NCBI RefSeq assembly: GCF_018390515.1
Contig: NZ_JAHBBK010000001.1
Location: 372,001-436,000 of the forward strand
Source: Mucilaginibacter sp. Bleaf8
GTDB taxonomy: Bacteria > Bacteroidota > Bacteroidia > Sphingobacteriales > Sphingobacteriaceae
Length of the DNA: 64,000 nucleotides
Direction of reading: 5' to 3'
Positions 18,449 through 27,504 of this stretch are shown piece by piece. The notes beneath the pieces are model-generated. The model saw only the letters and a list, made by a program, of their open reading frames with translations, was not told the DNA's origin and searched no databases. Numbering within the stretch: the stretch's first letter is position 1; the number at the start of each line of letters is the position of its first letter. Position numbers and translations under genes: made by a program.

Positions 18449-19375
18449 ATGAAATTTGAGGTAACCATACTCGGCAGCAGTTCTGCCACCCCTATATTTA
18501 ATCGAAATCCTACAGCACAGGTGCTTAATTTAAACGAGCGCCTGTACTTGATTGATTGCAGCGAAGGCACCCAGCTGCAAATGCTGCGTTATGATATTAA
18601 AGCCAGCCGTATCGATCATATCTTTATAAGCCATTTACATGGCGACCATTATCTTGGTTTAGTAGGCTTACTCTCATCCATGCATTTAAATGGCCGTACC
18701 AAACCCCTTAAATTGTTTGGCCCGGCTCCATTGCGCGAAATCATAGAGGTTCAGTTTAAATACTCCGAAACCAAGCTTAACTACCCGATTGAATATATCG
18801 CCACAAACCCATCTGTTCCCGAAGTAATATTTGAGAATCAGGATGTGGTGGTAGAAACTATTCCATTAGACCATCGTATTGCTACTACAGGCTTTTTGTT
18901 TAAGCAAAAGAAACGCTTGAGGAAGCTTATCAAAGCTAAAATAGAAGAGTTGCGCATACCTGTTGAGTTGTATACAGCCTTAAAAAAAGGGGCGTCTTAT
19001 TCGACACCCGATGGCAAGTTTTATCCAAATGATCAATTAACGGTTGAGCCGGATCGGCCTCGTTGTTATGCTTATTGTTCTGATACCTTGTACAACGAAA
19101 GGTACTTTGAACAAATAGGCCATGCAGATTTGCTTTATCACGAGGCCACCTTTTTGCATAATATGTTAGATAGGGCTAACGTAACCCATCATACCACAGC
19201 ATGGCAGGCAGGGCAGGTAGCTGCTATTACACAAGCAAAAAGCTTGTTGATTGGCCATTTTTCGGCCCGTTATAAGAGTTTGATTGAATTGTTAGATGAG
19301 GCAAAAAGTGTCTTCCCTGAAACCGAACTGGCTATCGAGGGAAGAACTTATACTGTCGGTCAGGATATGGTTTAG
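18449..19375 (+). CDS. rnz: Ribonuclease Z
   Basis: The 308-residue metallo-beta-lactamase-fold nuclease trims tRNA 3' ends. Seen: LGSSSATPIFNRNPTAQ at the start, SHLHGDHYLGLVGLL near residue 60 with the zinc ligands HxHGDH. Further ligands are in YCSDTLY and ATFLH, and HTTAWQAGQVAA and IGHFSARY complete the tRNase Z set. An exosite-like basic loop (KQKKRLRKLIKAKIEELRIP) sits in residues 150-172. The last codons overlap the convergent mlaD stop by 4 bases, so no terminator separates the two. Confidence 0.96.
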   Translation: MKFEVTILGSSSATPIFNRNPTAQVLNLNERLYLIDCSEGTQLQMLRYDIKASRIDHIFISHLHGDHYLGLVGLLSSMHLNGRTKPLKLFGPAPLREIIEVQFKYSETKLNYPIEYIATNPSVPEVIFENQDVVVETIPLDHRIATTGFLFKQKKRLRKLIKAKIEELRIPVELYTALKKGASYSTPDGKFYPNDQLTVEPDRPRCYAYCSDTLYNERYFEQIGHADLLYHEATFLHNMLDRANVTHHTTAWQAGQVAAITQAKSLLIGHFSARYKSLIELLDEAKSVFPETELAIEGRTYTVGQDMV

Positions 19376-20319
19376 TCACCTTTCCTGCCAAAAACAGAGA
19401 AGCTTACGTAACGTTTAGGATGCGCTTTCAGGTCAATAAACAAGTTGTTAAGATTGGCCGAAGCTGCATTCAGATTCTTATACATCTGATCGTCGTTCAA
19501 TAACATTCCCAATGAGCCTTGTCCGCTATTAATACGGTTAACTGTCGACTGCAAGTCGCTCATTGCTTTGTTTGCGCTTGCTAAAGTACCACTTAGATTA
19601 GAGTTAGCAACGTCGGCGCTAATGCGCTCAAAGTTTGCGGTTGTGGTATTTAATCTGACCGTACTTGCACGAAGGTTTGATGTTAGTGCCTCTGAGTTAG
19701 CCATTATTCTGTCTATGTGGCCTGTTTGTGAGCCAACTAAGTGATCGATCTTTTTAGTGGTACCTTCCAGCGTTTGCAAAGAGTTGGCAATACTGACAAA
19801 ACTACGATCAACATTCTTTCTGAATTCAGGGTTAAGTATTTTATTTACCGAACTTAATGTAGAATCCATACGAGCAATCAGATCTTCCGCTTTGCGCTGT
19901 ACCGGTTGCAAGCTTTCAGCCAGGCTACCTTGAATGTCAGCACGTAATGTATCCTGATCCTCGGCAAATTCCCGGCTATTACCTAGTTCAAACACAATCG
20001 CTTTGCTACCCAAAAGGTCGGTACTTTCCAGGCGGGCCAATGTGTTCGATGGGATATCGTACTTCGGATCAATCTTTAACTCTACCACGGTATAGCCGCT
20101 TGCTATCTGTAATTGCATTTTTGAAACGTGGCCGATAGGGAAGCCGTTAACCAATACCGGCTTTGAAAGCGTAAGGCCATCAACATTCTGGTATATAGCA
20201 TAGAATTTTTTTGAGCCAGAGAACACGTCGTTACCCTTCAGGTAACTGTAGCCCAATATAAGTATGGTAATACCCACAACAGTTAGAATGCCAATTTTAG
20301 TTTCGTTTGATATTTTCAA
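19372..20319 (-). CDS. MlaD-family MCE-domain protein
   Basis: The 315-residue protein has one N-terminal membrane helix (residues 8-26, ILTVVGITILILGYSYL). An MCE domain follows at about 38-115 (YAIYQNVDGLTLSKPVLVNGFPIGHV), then a long helical region rich in Asn, Ser and Thr. MlaD-type proteins form periplasmic hexamers that move phospholipids between membranes, with an ATPase and permease encoded elsewhere. The start MKISNETKIGIL is the usual Bacteroidota N-terminus, but its first codon is TTG (19317-19319). It follows the amidase gene with a 22-base gap, so the two probably form an envelope operon. Confidence 0.92.
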   Translation of the reverse strand: MKISNETKIGILTVVGITILILGYSYLKGNDVFSGSKKFYAIYQNVDGLTLSKPVLVNGFPIGHVSKMQLQIASGYTVVELKIDPKYDIPSNTLARLESTDLLGSKAIVFELGNSREFAEDQDTLRADIQGSLAESLQPVQRKAEDLIARMDSTLSSVNKILNPEFRKNVDRSFVSIANSLQTLEGTTKKIDHLVGSQTGHIDRIMANSEALTSNLRASTVRLNTTTANFERISADVANSNLSGTLASANKAMSDLQSTVNRINSGQGSLGMLLNDDQMYKNLNAASANLNNLFIDLKAHPKRYVSFSVFGRKGD

Positions 20320-20341
20320 GGTAATGCAATTTTAGTTTTAA

Positions 20342-21244
20342 CTATTGTGCTGTTTGCTCCAATTCTCTTTTGTATTGTTTTACAGCACGTATTATAGAGT
20401 TTACAATTTCTGTTTGGCCCGAATCAGAGTTTAAATACTCTTCTTCTTGTGAATTATTTATAAATCCGGTTTCAATTAGTACTGCAGGCATACCGCTGTT
20501 TGCCAAAACGTGTAAGCTTTGTTCTTTTACACCATTGCTATACCGACCGTCGGTCTCGGTAAACTCGTTATTCATCAGGTTGGCCAGATGAATACTTTGT
20601 TTACGATACTTGTCGCGATAAGCGTTAAGCACCATAGCAGTAGTTGGATCATCGCTGTCGGTATAGTAATCTTTATAATTCTTTTCCTGCAGGATGGATG
20701 CATTTTCACGTATTGCTTCCAACTGTTCGCCTGTACGTTTAAAACCGTATACCAGTAATAAAACTCCTTTTCCAGAACGGTTAGGGATGGAAACTGTTTT
20801 GTAAACTGGTACTTTTTTGCCATGGCGGCCTTTGTTATAGTCTACAATTACCCGTTCGTGTGCGCTGGCTAAAGAGTTACAGTGAATGGATAAAAAGATA
20901 TTACCCTTCGCCTTGTTAGCAAACTCGGCCCGTTTATGAAGCTCTATAAACTCGTCATGGTCACGGGTAATAAGCACATTTACATCTTTTAATTCTTTTT
21001 GCATGGCCTTCTGCAATTTAAGTCCTATAGCCAGCGTTACATTCTTTTCCATTGAAAAAGAGCCGTAAGCACCGGGGTCATGTCCACCATGCCCTGGGTC
21101 AATCACAATTGTTCTTAGTCTGAATCCGGGACCGGACGTTGAATCTCTTTTTATAGGATCATCAGTTTGAAACGAATAATTTATGAAGCAAACAAACAAT
21201 GCAAGGAATCCGTAAATCAGTCTTTCTAAAGCCTTATTTTTCAT
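20342..21244 (-). CDS. N-acetylmuramoyl-L-alanine amidase
   Basis: The 300-residue Amidase_3 enzyme cleaves the amide between MurNAc and the stem peptide in the periplasm. TIVIDPGHGGHDPGAYG holds the first zinc His, EKNVTLAIGLKL a Glu ligand, LSIHCNS the second His, and VLIETGFINN the catalytic Glu. The first 30 residues form a signal or anchor helix (LIYGFLALFVCFINYSF). An in-frame start at 21292 exists, but a TATTTTTG box at 21277-21284 would place the transcript start inside that extension, so Met at 21244 is preferred. MlaD follows in the same direction and LptD is divergent. Confidence 0.92.
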   Translation of the reverse strand: MKNKALERLIYGFLALFVCFINYSFQTDDPIKRDSTSGPGFRLRTIVIDPGHGGHDPGAYGSFSMEKNVTLAIGLKLQKAMQKELKDVNVLITRDHDEFIELHKRAEFANKAKGNIFLSIHCNSLASAHERVIVDYNKGRHGKKVPVYKTVSIPNRSGKGVLLLVYGFKRTGEQLEAIRENASILQEKNYKDYYTDSDDPTTAMVLNAYRDKYRKQSIHLANLMNNEFTETDGRYSNGVKEQSLHVLANSGMPAVLIETGFINNSQEEEYLNSDSGQTEIVNSIIRAVKQYKRELEQTAQ

Positions 21245-21276
21245 TATTTTTGAAGCGCCGTTAATAAGTTTATCTG

Positions 21277-21284
21277 CAAAAATA
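21277..21284 (-). promoter_or_regulatory. TAnnTTTG -7 box of the amidase-mlaD operon
   Basis: The complement reads TATTTTTG and predicts a transcript start near 21270. This leaves about 26 bases of leader before the ATG at 21244. Confidence 0.5.
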
Positions 21285-21300
21285 CTATTCATATTTAATT

Positions 21301-24015
21301 TTGAAATTTATCAGGTTCTTTTTTCTATCAGGCATAGTTTTGATAGTGAGTATAATAGCACTGGCCGGCAATCGCAGTTATATAAAGCCAGCACACGTTA
21401 TCGATACAATTATAAAGCTGGACACGGCTAAAGACAAAAAAGTTTTGAAACCGGTACTAAAAAACCGGAAGGGTAAAGCCGCACCCCAAACTGCTGTAAA
21501 TGATACGACTCCGAAAAAGAAAGAAGGTTTACAGTCGGAAGTAAAAGGTGTTGCCGATGACTCGACTTATACGGATGCCGAGAACAATATCCTGTATTAT
21601 TTCGGCCGTGCCAGGGTTACTTATGAAGATTTTGAACTGGATGCTGATTATATTCGTGTTGATTATAAAAAGCATTTAATTTTTGCGAGTGGCCGGGTTG
21701 ATCCTAAAACCCATCGCTATGTGGGTAAGCCCATTGCAAAACAGGGTAGCCAAAGCCCCATAATGGCTGACTCTATGTACTATAACTACCAGACCAAGCG
21801 GGCAAAGTCTTTCAACACCTCAACCGAGCAGGATGGTAATTACATTACAGGTGGTCAGGCTAAAAAACTGAATGAAACTGAAGTTGCCTATCGTAATATT
21901 TTATTTAGCACGTGTAATTTACCCTATCCCGAAACGCACTTTGGTGTGGTAATCACAAAAGGTATTGGCGAAAAAAGGCGTATCATATCAGGCCCGGCAT
22001 ACCTTGAAATTGAAGGTATACCCTTACCAATAGGTGTCCCGTTTGGTTTCTTTCCTAAACCTGAGCAACGTGCATCCGGAGTTATTTTGCCAAGTTTTGG
22101 TGAAGATGCTAAGCTGGGTTTTTATTTGCGGAACTTTGGTTATTACTTCGGTATCAACGATAATATCGATTTAACTACACAAGCTACTATTTATTCAAAA
22201 GGCGCATATGAGATTAATGCCATATCCCGGTATTTAAAACGCTATAATTACCAGGGTAGCTTTGCATTTAATTATGGTTCACATAACTATGGTTTAGAAG
22301 GCGATCCGGCACAAAAAGACTTCAATATACAGTGGCAGCATAGTCAGGATGCCAACGCTCATCCAGGTAGTACATTCAGTGCTTCGGTCAACGTGGCAAC
22401 CGGTACCTTTTATCAAAACAACCCGGCTACCACCGGTTACAATTTGCAGTCACTCACGCGAAATAACTTAAGTTCATCCATTGCTTATGGCCGTACGTTT
22501 AATGTAGGTACCACAACCATGAACTTTACCGCCAGTGCCGAGCATCGTCAGGATATCACTAATAAAACGGTATCACTCCAGTTGCCTGTATTTACCTTGA
22601 GTGCGAGCTCATTCAGTCCTTTCGACTCCCGTGATAGACTTGGCGAACAAAAATGGTATGAGAAGATTACGTTAGGCTATACTTTACGTGGTACTAATAC
22701 CTTAACAGATATCAAAGAATCCGAGCTTTTTAAGAGTAACACCTTAACCAAGCGCTTGCAAAACGGTTTTGAGCATAATATACCTGTTAGCGTAAATTTT
22801 AATTTACTAAAGTACTTCAACTTTAACGCAGGTGGTACTTATCGTGAGGTTTGGTATTTTCAATCCAGAAGGCAGTTTTTTGATAGGGGAAGTATTCGCA
22901 ATACACCTAAATTGATTACTGACACCGTAGCTGGTTTTACTCGCGGTTCACAGTATAATTTAAGTACCGGCATCAATACCAAAGTTTATAACACGATTGC
23001 ATTTAAGCACGGCAACCTGAAAGCGATTCGCCACGTCATGACGCCGTCGCTTTCATTCAGCTATACGCCTGATTTTGGTGATCCAAGATATGGCTACTAT
23101 CGCACGGTAACCAGTGATGCCGTAGTGCCTTACCCGGTTACATCGTCAACCTACTCTATATTTGATGGATCGCCTTTTGGTGGCCCGAGCAGGGGCAAGT
23201 CTGCCGGTATTGGCTTAACTGTTGATAACACGATTGAAGCTAAACTGAAAGCTAAAAGCACGGATACAACCGGCGCCGACCGTAAGATAACCATCTTACA
23301 GGGTTTGTCTTTTTCAACTTTTTACAATTTTGCAGCCGACTCTTTCAGACTTAGCCCAATAGGCTTCAACGCACACACAGCGATATTTAATCAGAAAGTT
23401 AGCATTAGCTTGAACGGAACTTTTGATCCGTATGTTACCTATGCGCGTGATTCAATTTCTAATGGCTTGGTTAGGCGCTATGCACAGCGGGTTAACCGGT
23501 ACTTTTTTCAGGAAGGTCGTGCGCCATTGCTGAGCAATTTATCTTTCTCTACCAGCTTCTCGTTGAATTCATCAACCATGAAAAAACGCAACAATGCTCA
23601 GCTGAATAACCTGCAAAATTTGGATCCCGTACAGTCAAATCGTTTATCCATGATAAATAATGATCCGGCCGCTTATGTTGACTTCAGTATTCCTTATAAC
23701 GTTAGTGTGAATTTCAACTACAGTTATTTTAATACGGGCATCCAACCTGATTTTCAAAGTACCCTGAGTTTAAGCGGCGACGTAAATATTACCCCAAAAT
23801 GGAAGGTACAATATACGTCGGGGTATGACTTGAAGAACAAAGCGCTTAGCCCAACCCAGTTTAACATTTATAGGGATTTGCATTGCTGGGATTTATCTTT
23901 TGGATGGTTGCCATTTGGTTATTACAAATCATTCAATGTTACCTTGCGGGTGAAAGCATCTATTTTACAGGATTTAAAACTTTCTAAGCGAAGCGATTAT
24001 TATAACAATTTCTAA
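21301..24015 (+). CDS. lptD: LPS-assembly protein LptD-like outer-membrane barrel
   Basis: The 904-residue protein begins with a signal peptide (FIRFFFLSGIVLIVSIIALA). A lysine-rich linker leads to an OstA/LptA-like jellyroll from about residue 95 (NILYYFGRARVTYEDFELDADYI...FASGRVD). A large beta barrel follows from about residue 250 (IPLPIGVPFGFFPKPEQRASGVILPSFGED and many aromatic strand ends). The C-terminus ends in an aromatic residue, as outer-membrane barrels do. In known systems LptD inserts lipopolysaccharide into the outer leaflet. The first codon is TTG at 21301; no better start exists that keeps the signal peptide. cinA begins on the base after its stop codon. Confidence 0.9.
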   Translation: MKFIRFFFLSGIVLIVSIIALAGNRSYIKPAHVIDTIIKLDTAKDKKVLKPVLKNRKGKAAPQTAVNDTTPKKKEGLQSEVKGVADDSTYTDAENNILYYFGRARVTYEDFELDADYIRVDYKKHLIFASGRVDPKTHRYVGKPIAKQGSQSPIMADSMYYNYQTKRAKSFNTSTEQDGNYITGGQAKKLNETEVAYRNILFSTCNLPYPETHFGVVITKGIGEKRRIISGPAYLEIEGIPLPIGVPFGFFPKPEQRASGVILPSFGEDAKLGFYLRNFGYYFGINDNIDLTTQATIYSKGAYEINAISRYLKRYNYQGSFAFNYGSHNYGLEGDPAQKDFNIQWQHSQDANAHPGSTFSASVNVATGTFYQNNPATTGYNLQSLTRNNLSSSIAYGRTFNVGTTTMNFTASAEHRQDITNKTVSLQLPVFTLSASSFSPFDSRDRLGEQKWYEKITLGYTLRGTNTLTDIKESELFKSNTLTKRLQNGFEHNIPVSVNFNLLKYFNFNAGGTYREVWYFQSRRQFFDRGSIRNTPKLITDTVAGFTRGSQYNLSTGINTKVYNTIAFKHGNLKAIRHVMTPSLSFSYTPDFGDPRYGYYRTVTSDAVVPYPVTSSTYSIFDGSPFGGPSRGKSAGIGLTVDNTIEAKLKAKSTDTTGADRKITILQGLSFSTFYNFAADSFRLSPIGFNAHTAIFNQKVSISLNGTFDPYVTYARDSISNGLVRRYAQRVNRYFFQEGRAPLLSNLSFSTSFSLNSSTMKKRNNAQLNNLQNLDPVQSNRLSMINNDPAAYVDFSIPYNVSVNFNYSYFNTGIQPDFQSTLSLSGDVNITPKWKVQYTSGYDLKNKALSPTQFNIYRDLHCWDLSFGWLPFGYYKSFNVTLRVKASILQDLKLSKRSDYYNNF

Positions 24016-25257
24016 ATGCTTGCAGAAATTATAACCATAGGCGACGAGATACTAATAGGCCAGATTGTTGATACCAACTCGGCCTGGATGGCACAACAAC
24101 TAAACAGTGCCGGTATCCGTGTAAAACAAATATCCTCCGTGTCTGACGATCGTCAGCACATCTTAACAGCACTGGCCGAAGCGGCTACGCGTGTTGATAT
24201 TGTTTTGATTACCGGCGGGTTGGGTCCAACTAAAGACGACATCACTAAAAAAACACTGGCTGATTATTTTGGTGCAGAGATGGTTGAAGATGCCGGCGCA
24301 TTGGAAAATGTGCAACGCATTTTTGCCCGTTATAACCGTCCCTTACTTGAGGTGAATAAACAGCAGGCTCTGATACCGGCCAACTGCGAGGTTGTACCTA
24401 ATAATAACGGTACTGCCCCAGGCATGTGGTTTAATCATGATGGAAAAATATATGTTTCTATGCCTGGCGTACCCTTCGAAATGATGTACATGTTTAGTGA
24501 CCAGGTGCTGCCGAAATTGAAAGCTACATTTAAGCTACCGGCCATTGTGCACAAAACAATCTTGACGGTAGGAGAAGGAGAATCATTTCTGGCGGAAAGA
24601 ATTGCCGATATAGAAGATGCTTTACCGTCATACATTAAGCTTGCTTATCTACCTAAACTGGGTCAGGTACGTTTGCGATTGAGTGGCTACGGTGACAACG
24701 AAGCCAAATTGACTGATGAAATAAGCCACTATGCGGCACAGATTATAGACCGGGTACGAAATGTGGTTGCAGCTACGGATGACATACCACTCGAAAAATC
24801 TATATTAAATAAACTAACCACCACTCACAAAACTCTATCGGTGGCGGAAAGCTGTACGGGCGGCTATATTGCGCATCTGTTTACCCAGCATGCCGGCTCA
24901 TCACAAGCCTTTTTAGGTGGGGCGGTATCTTACTCCTACGAACTAAAAGAAAGTATTTTAGGTGTGCAAAACGAAACCTTATGGCAACATGGCGCCGTAA
25001 GCGAAGAAACAGCGACCGAAATGGTAAAAGGGGCCTTGCTAAACTTTAAATCCGATTATGCCATCGCGGTAACCGGCATAGCTGGTCCGGGTGGCGGAAC
25101 CGAAGAAAAGCCTGTTGGTACGGTTTGGATAGCCGTTGCCTCATCCAGTAATTTGGTGGTACGAAAGTTTACCTTTGGCAATAAGCGACAGCAAAATATA
25201 GAACGCACAGCCATTGCGGCCTTAGGAATGTTGAATACTTTACTGGCCTCGGTCTAA
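24016..25257 (+). CDS. cinA: CinA-family protein (nicotinamide-nucleotide amidase)
   Basis: The 413-residue protein has both CinA parts. The N-terminal molybdopterin-binding-like domain (AEIITIGDEILIGQIVDTNS, TGGLGPTKDDITKK) fills residues 1-165. The C-terminal amidase domain from about 255 has SVAESCTGGYIAHLFT, GGAVSYSYELKE and AVTGIAGPGGGTEEKPVGTVW. The C-terminal domain deamidates nicotinamide mononucleotide in NAD salvage; a role in competence or damage response is reported in some bacteria. It starts directly after lptD without a gap, so the two are translated from one message. Confidence 0.95.
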   Translation: MLAEIITIGDEILIGQIVDTNSAWMAQQLNSAGIRVKQISSVSDDRQHILTALAEAATRVDIVLITGGLGPTKDDITKKTLADYFGAEMVEDAGALENVQRIFARYNRPLLEVNKQQALIPANCEVVPNNNGTAPGMWFNHDGKIYVSMPGVPFEMMYMFSDQVLPKLKATFKLPAIVHKTILTVGEGESFLAERIADIEDALPSYIKLAYLPKLGQVRLRLSGYGDNEAKLTDEISHYAAQIIDRVRNVVAATDDIPLEKSILNKLTTTHKTLSVAESCTGGYIAHLFTQHAGSSQAFLGGAVSYSYELKESILGVQNETLWQHGAVSEETATEMVKGALLNFKSDYAIAVTGIAGPGGGTEEKPVGTVWIAVASSSNLVVRKFTFGNKRQQNIERTAIAALGMLNTLLASV

Positions 25258-25325
25258 AAATTCAACCAAGAAATAAGTAAGTTTGGGCCATTACACTTTA
25301 TTTATAAAAACTGTATTGAATTAAT

Positions 25326-26693
25326 ATGGCAAGATATCAGCTGTTGCTGCCTAAGATGGGCGAAAGTGTTGCTGAAGCAACGGTGATTAACTGGTTGAAA
25401 AATCCAGGGGATTACATAGAAGCCGATGATGCCGTGGTGGAGATTGCGACTGACAAAGTGGATTCTGAAGTACCATCGCCGGTAAGCGGCAAACTCGTTG
25501 AGCAGCTTTTTCAAAAAGATGAGGTAGTACAGGTAGGTGATCCTATAGCTATTATTGAAACTGATAATGCGCAGAATGAAGAGGTCCCTGTAGCTGCTAC
25601 ACCTGAAGAAAAATCAACTACCGAAAAAGAGCCTGAAGCACAGGCGGCCGAGCCAACCAATGTTCCCGGAATGGAGCAGTTGCAACAGCGTCCCGCTCCA
25701 GAAGTGCAGTCTGCTGTAAATAACTCGTCAGTACGCTTTTACTCGCCACTTGTTCGCAATATCGCCAACCAAGAGGGTATTAACGTCACAGAATTAGATG
25801 CCATTCCCGGCACAGGTGCAGATGGACGCTTAACGAAAGATGATCTTTTAACTTATCTGAATAACAGACAAAAATCGAGTACTATTCCAAATACTGTTGA
25901 GGCGAAGCAGGAGACGTCAGCACCGAAGCAGCCTACGGCAGCACAACAGCCTGCATTTACGGCACCGGCTGTATCGATATCCGGTAGTGACGAGATCATT
26001 GAGATGGACCGGATGCGTAAGCTGATAGCCGATCATATGATCATGAGCAGGCAAACGTCTGCCCACGTAACTTCATTTGTTGAGGCTGATGTAACCAACC
26101 TGGTACTATGGCGCGAAAGAAACAAAAGTAAGTTTGAGAAGCGGGAAGGTGAGAAGATCACTTACACACCGATATTTATAGAAGCCGTGGCAAAGGCAAT
26201 TGCTGATATGCCGATGGTGAATGTTTCTGTGAAAGGAACGCAAATTATTAAAAAGAAAAACATCAACATTGGCATGGCAACGGCCCTGCCTAATGGTAAT
26301 TTGATTGTTCCGGTTATTAAACATGCAGATACGCTGAACCTGGTTGGTTTGGTTAAGGCTGTTAATGATCTGGCTATCCGGGCCCGTCAAAACAAGCTCC
26401 GCCCTGACGAGACGCAGGAGGGTACCTTTACTATTACTAATATTGCTGCTTTTGGCAATGTAATGGGAACACCTATTATTAACCAGCCACAGGTAGCCAT
26501 TTTGGCTATAGGTGCAATTAAAAAGAAACCAGCGGTTCTGGAAACACCAACCGGCGACGTCATTGCTATTCGCCATATGATGTTCTTATCTTTATCATAT
26601 GACCATCGCGTAGTAGATGGCTCCTTGGGTGGCATGTTCCTGAAACGTGTAGCTGATTACCTGGAAGCCTGGGATATTAATCGTGAAGTATAA
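25326..26693 (+). CDS. 2-oxoacid dehydrogenase E2 acyltransferase
   Basis: The 455-residue protein has a lipoyl domain at residues 1-76 with the lipoylated Lys in EIATDKVDSEV (residue 44). An acidic Ala/Pro/Glu linker leads to a peripheral subunit-binding domain near 138-178 (YSPLVRNIANQEGINVTELD...GADGRLTKDDLL). A second linker leads to the catalytic domain 225-455 with DHRVVDGSLGG carrying the active-site His and Asp. It is the core of a pyruvate, branched-chain or oxoglutarate complex; the order of motifs resembles branched-chain/pyruvate types. No E1 or E3 gene is adjacent. Its stop codon lies inside the palindromic terminator. Confidence 0.93.
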   Translation: MARYQLLLPKMGESVAEATVINWLKNPGDYIEADDAVVEIATDKVDSEVPSPVSGKLVEQLFQKDEVVQVGDPIAIIETDNAQNEEVPVAATPEEKSTTEKEPEAQAAEPTNVPGMEQLQQRPAPEVQSAVNNSSVRFYSPLVRNIANQEGINVTELDAIPGTGADGRLTKDDLLTYLNNRQKSSTIPNTVEAKQETSAPKQPTAAQQPAFTAPAVSISGSDEIIEMDRMRKLIADHMIMSRQTSAHVTSFVEADVTNLVLWRERNKSKFEKREGEKITYTPIFIEAVAKAIADMPMVNVSVKGTQIIKKKNINIGMATALPNGNLIVPVIKHADTLNLVGLVKAVNDLAIRARQNKLRPDETQEGTFTITNIAAFGNVMGTPIINQPQVAILAIGAIKKKPAVLETPTGDVIAIRHMMFLSLSYDHRVVDGSLGGMFLKRVADYLEAWDINREV

Positions 26694-26733
26694 AAGCAAA
26701 AAGCCGGACTTAAGTCCGGCTTTTTGCTTTTAT
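26690..26733. terminator. Perfect 44-bp palindrome, bidirectional terminator containing both stop codons
   Basis: Arms 26690-26711 and 26712-26733 are exact reverse complements with core AAAAAGCCGGACTT and no spacer. The E2 stop (26691-26693) and the deacetylase stop (26710-26712) both lie within it. Confidence 0.85.
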
Positions 26734-27504
26734 TATGTTATCGACAAAGTCAATCGTTCGGGTAAACTGATAGCCTTTAGCTTGGCTCCAAGTTATAAAT
26801 TCAGTCAATCTTTTAATAAATGCATCGCCGGTATTTCGCGTTACATACCCCGGAAAGCCAAAACGCTCAGGCTGGTTCAGATCTGTAAATTCCCAAGGGT
26901 GGAAGTACAAATTCAGGTAACCATCTTTACTATGCGTAGCGCTGCTTAATAGCTTGATCAAACGCATTGGCAGGTTATGAAAGCTTAACCAAAACAATGG
27001 AAAACGTATTACTGGAGACACCGAAGAAGGTAACTGTAATACATTCTCATTGTAAAACCATGTACGGGGTTTGCTGAAATTATTATATCTACCGGGTAAC
27101 CACGTTGGGTTGATAGACGAATTATATATATAGCCAGCCCGTTCAATTTCTTTTTCGTCTACCGGCATCATGCGCGCCATGCGGTAACCCTTTACCTCTA
27201 CGCCGGTAAGTTCCTGTAACTTCAATCTGGATTGCAACAAATGCTCCGGTTTAAAATCTGAGTGGTAATAACCATGCGAAGCCAGTTCATGGCCTTCATC
27301 AACAATTTGCTTGATTATGTCTTGCTTGTGCTGAGCATAATTGGCTGTACAGTAAAATGTAGCTTTTACACTGGCTTTTCTGAGACTCTGTAAAATACTT
27401 AATGTACCTGCTGTAGAAATTGCCAACTGTTCATCAAAGGGTAGGCTTTTGCCGTATTCGAACGGCATATCAAACTCTTCTATATCAAAACTTAATAAAA
27501 TCAT
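26710..27504 (-). CDS. Polysaccharide deacetylase-family protein
   Basis: The 264-residue NodB-fold protein begins with LLSFDIEEFD, giving the catalytic Asp and metal-site Asp equivalents. GHELASHGYYHSDF near residue 92-105 holds the HxxxH metal motif. Arg-containing KGYRMARMMPV and the C-terminal YFHPWEF complete the set. Family members remove N-acetyl groups from glycans such as chitooligosaccharides or peptidoglycan, or act on exopolysaccharide precursors. There is no signal peptide, so it is likely cytoplasmic. Its start overlaps the end of the GT2 gene by 20 bases. Its last codons run into the palindromic terminator. Context suggests synthesis of a glycolipid or surface glycan. Confidence 0.9.
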   Translation of the reverse strand: MILLSFDIEEFDMPFEYGKSLPFDEQLAISTAGTLSILQSLRKASVKATFYCTANYAQHKQDIIKQIVDEGHELASHGYYHSDFKPEHLLQSRLKLQELTGVEVKGYRMARMMPVDEKEIERAGYIYNSSINPTWLPGRYNNFSKPRTWFYNENVLQLPSSVSPVIRFPLFWLSFHNLPMRLIKLLSSATHSKDGYLNLYFHPWEFTDLNQPERFGFPGYVTRNTGDAFIKRLTEFITWSQAKGYQFTRTIDFVDNIIKAKSRT

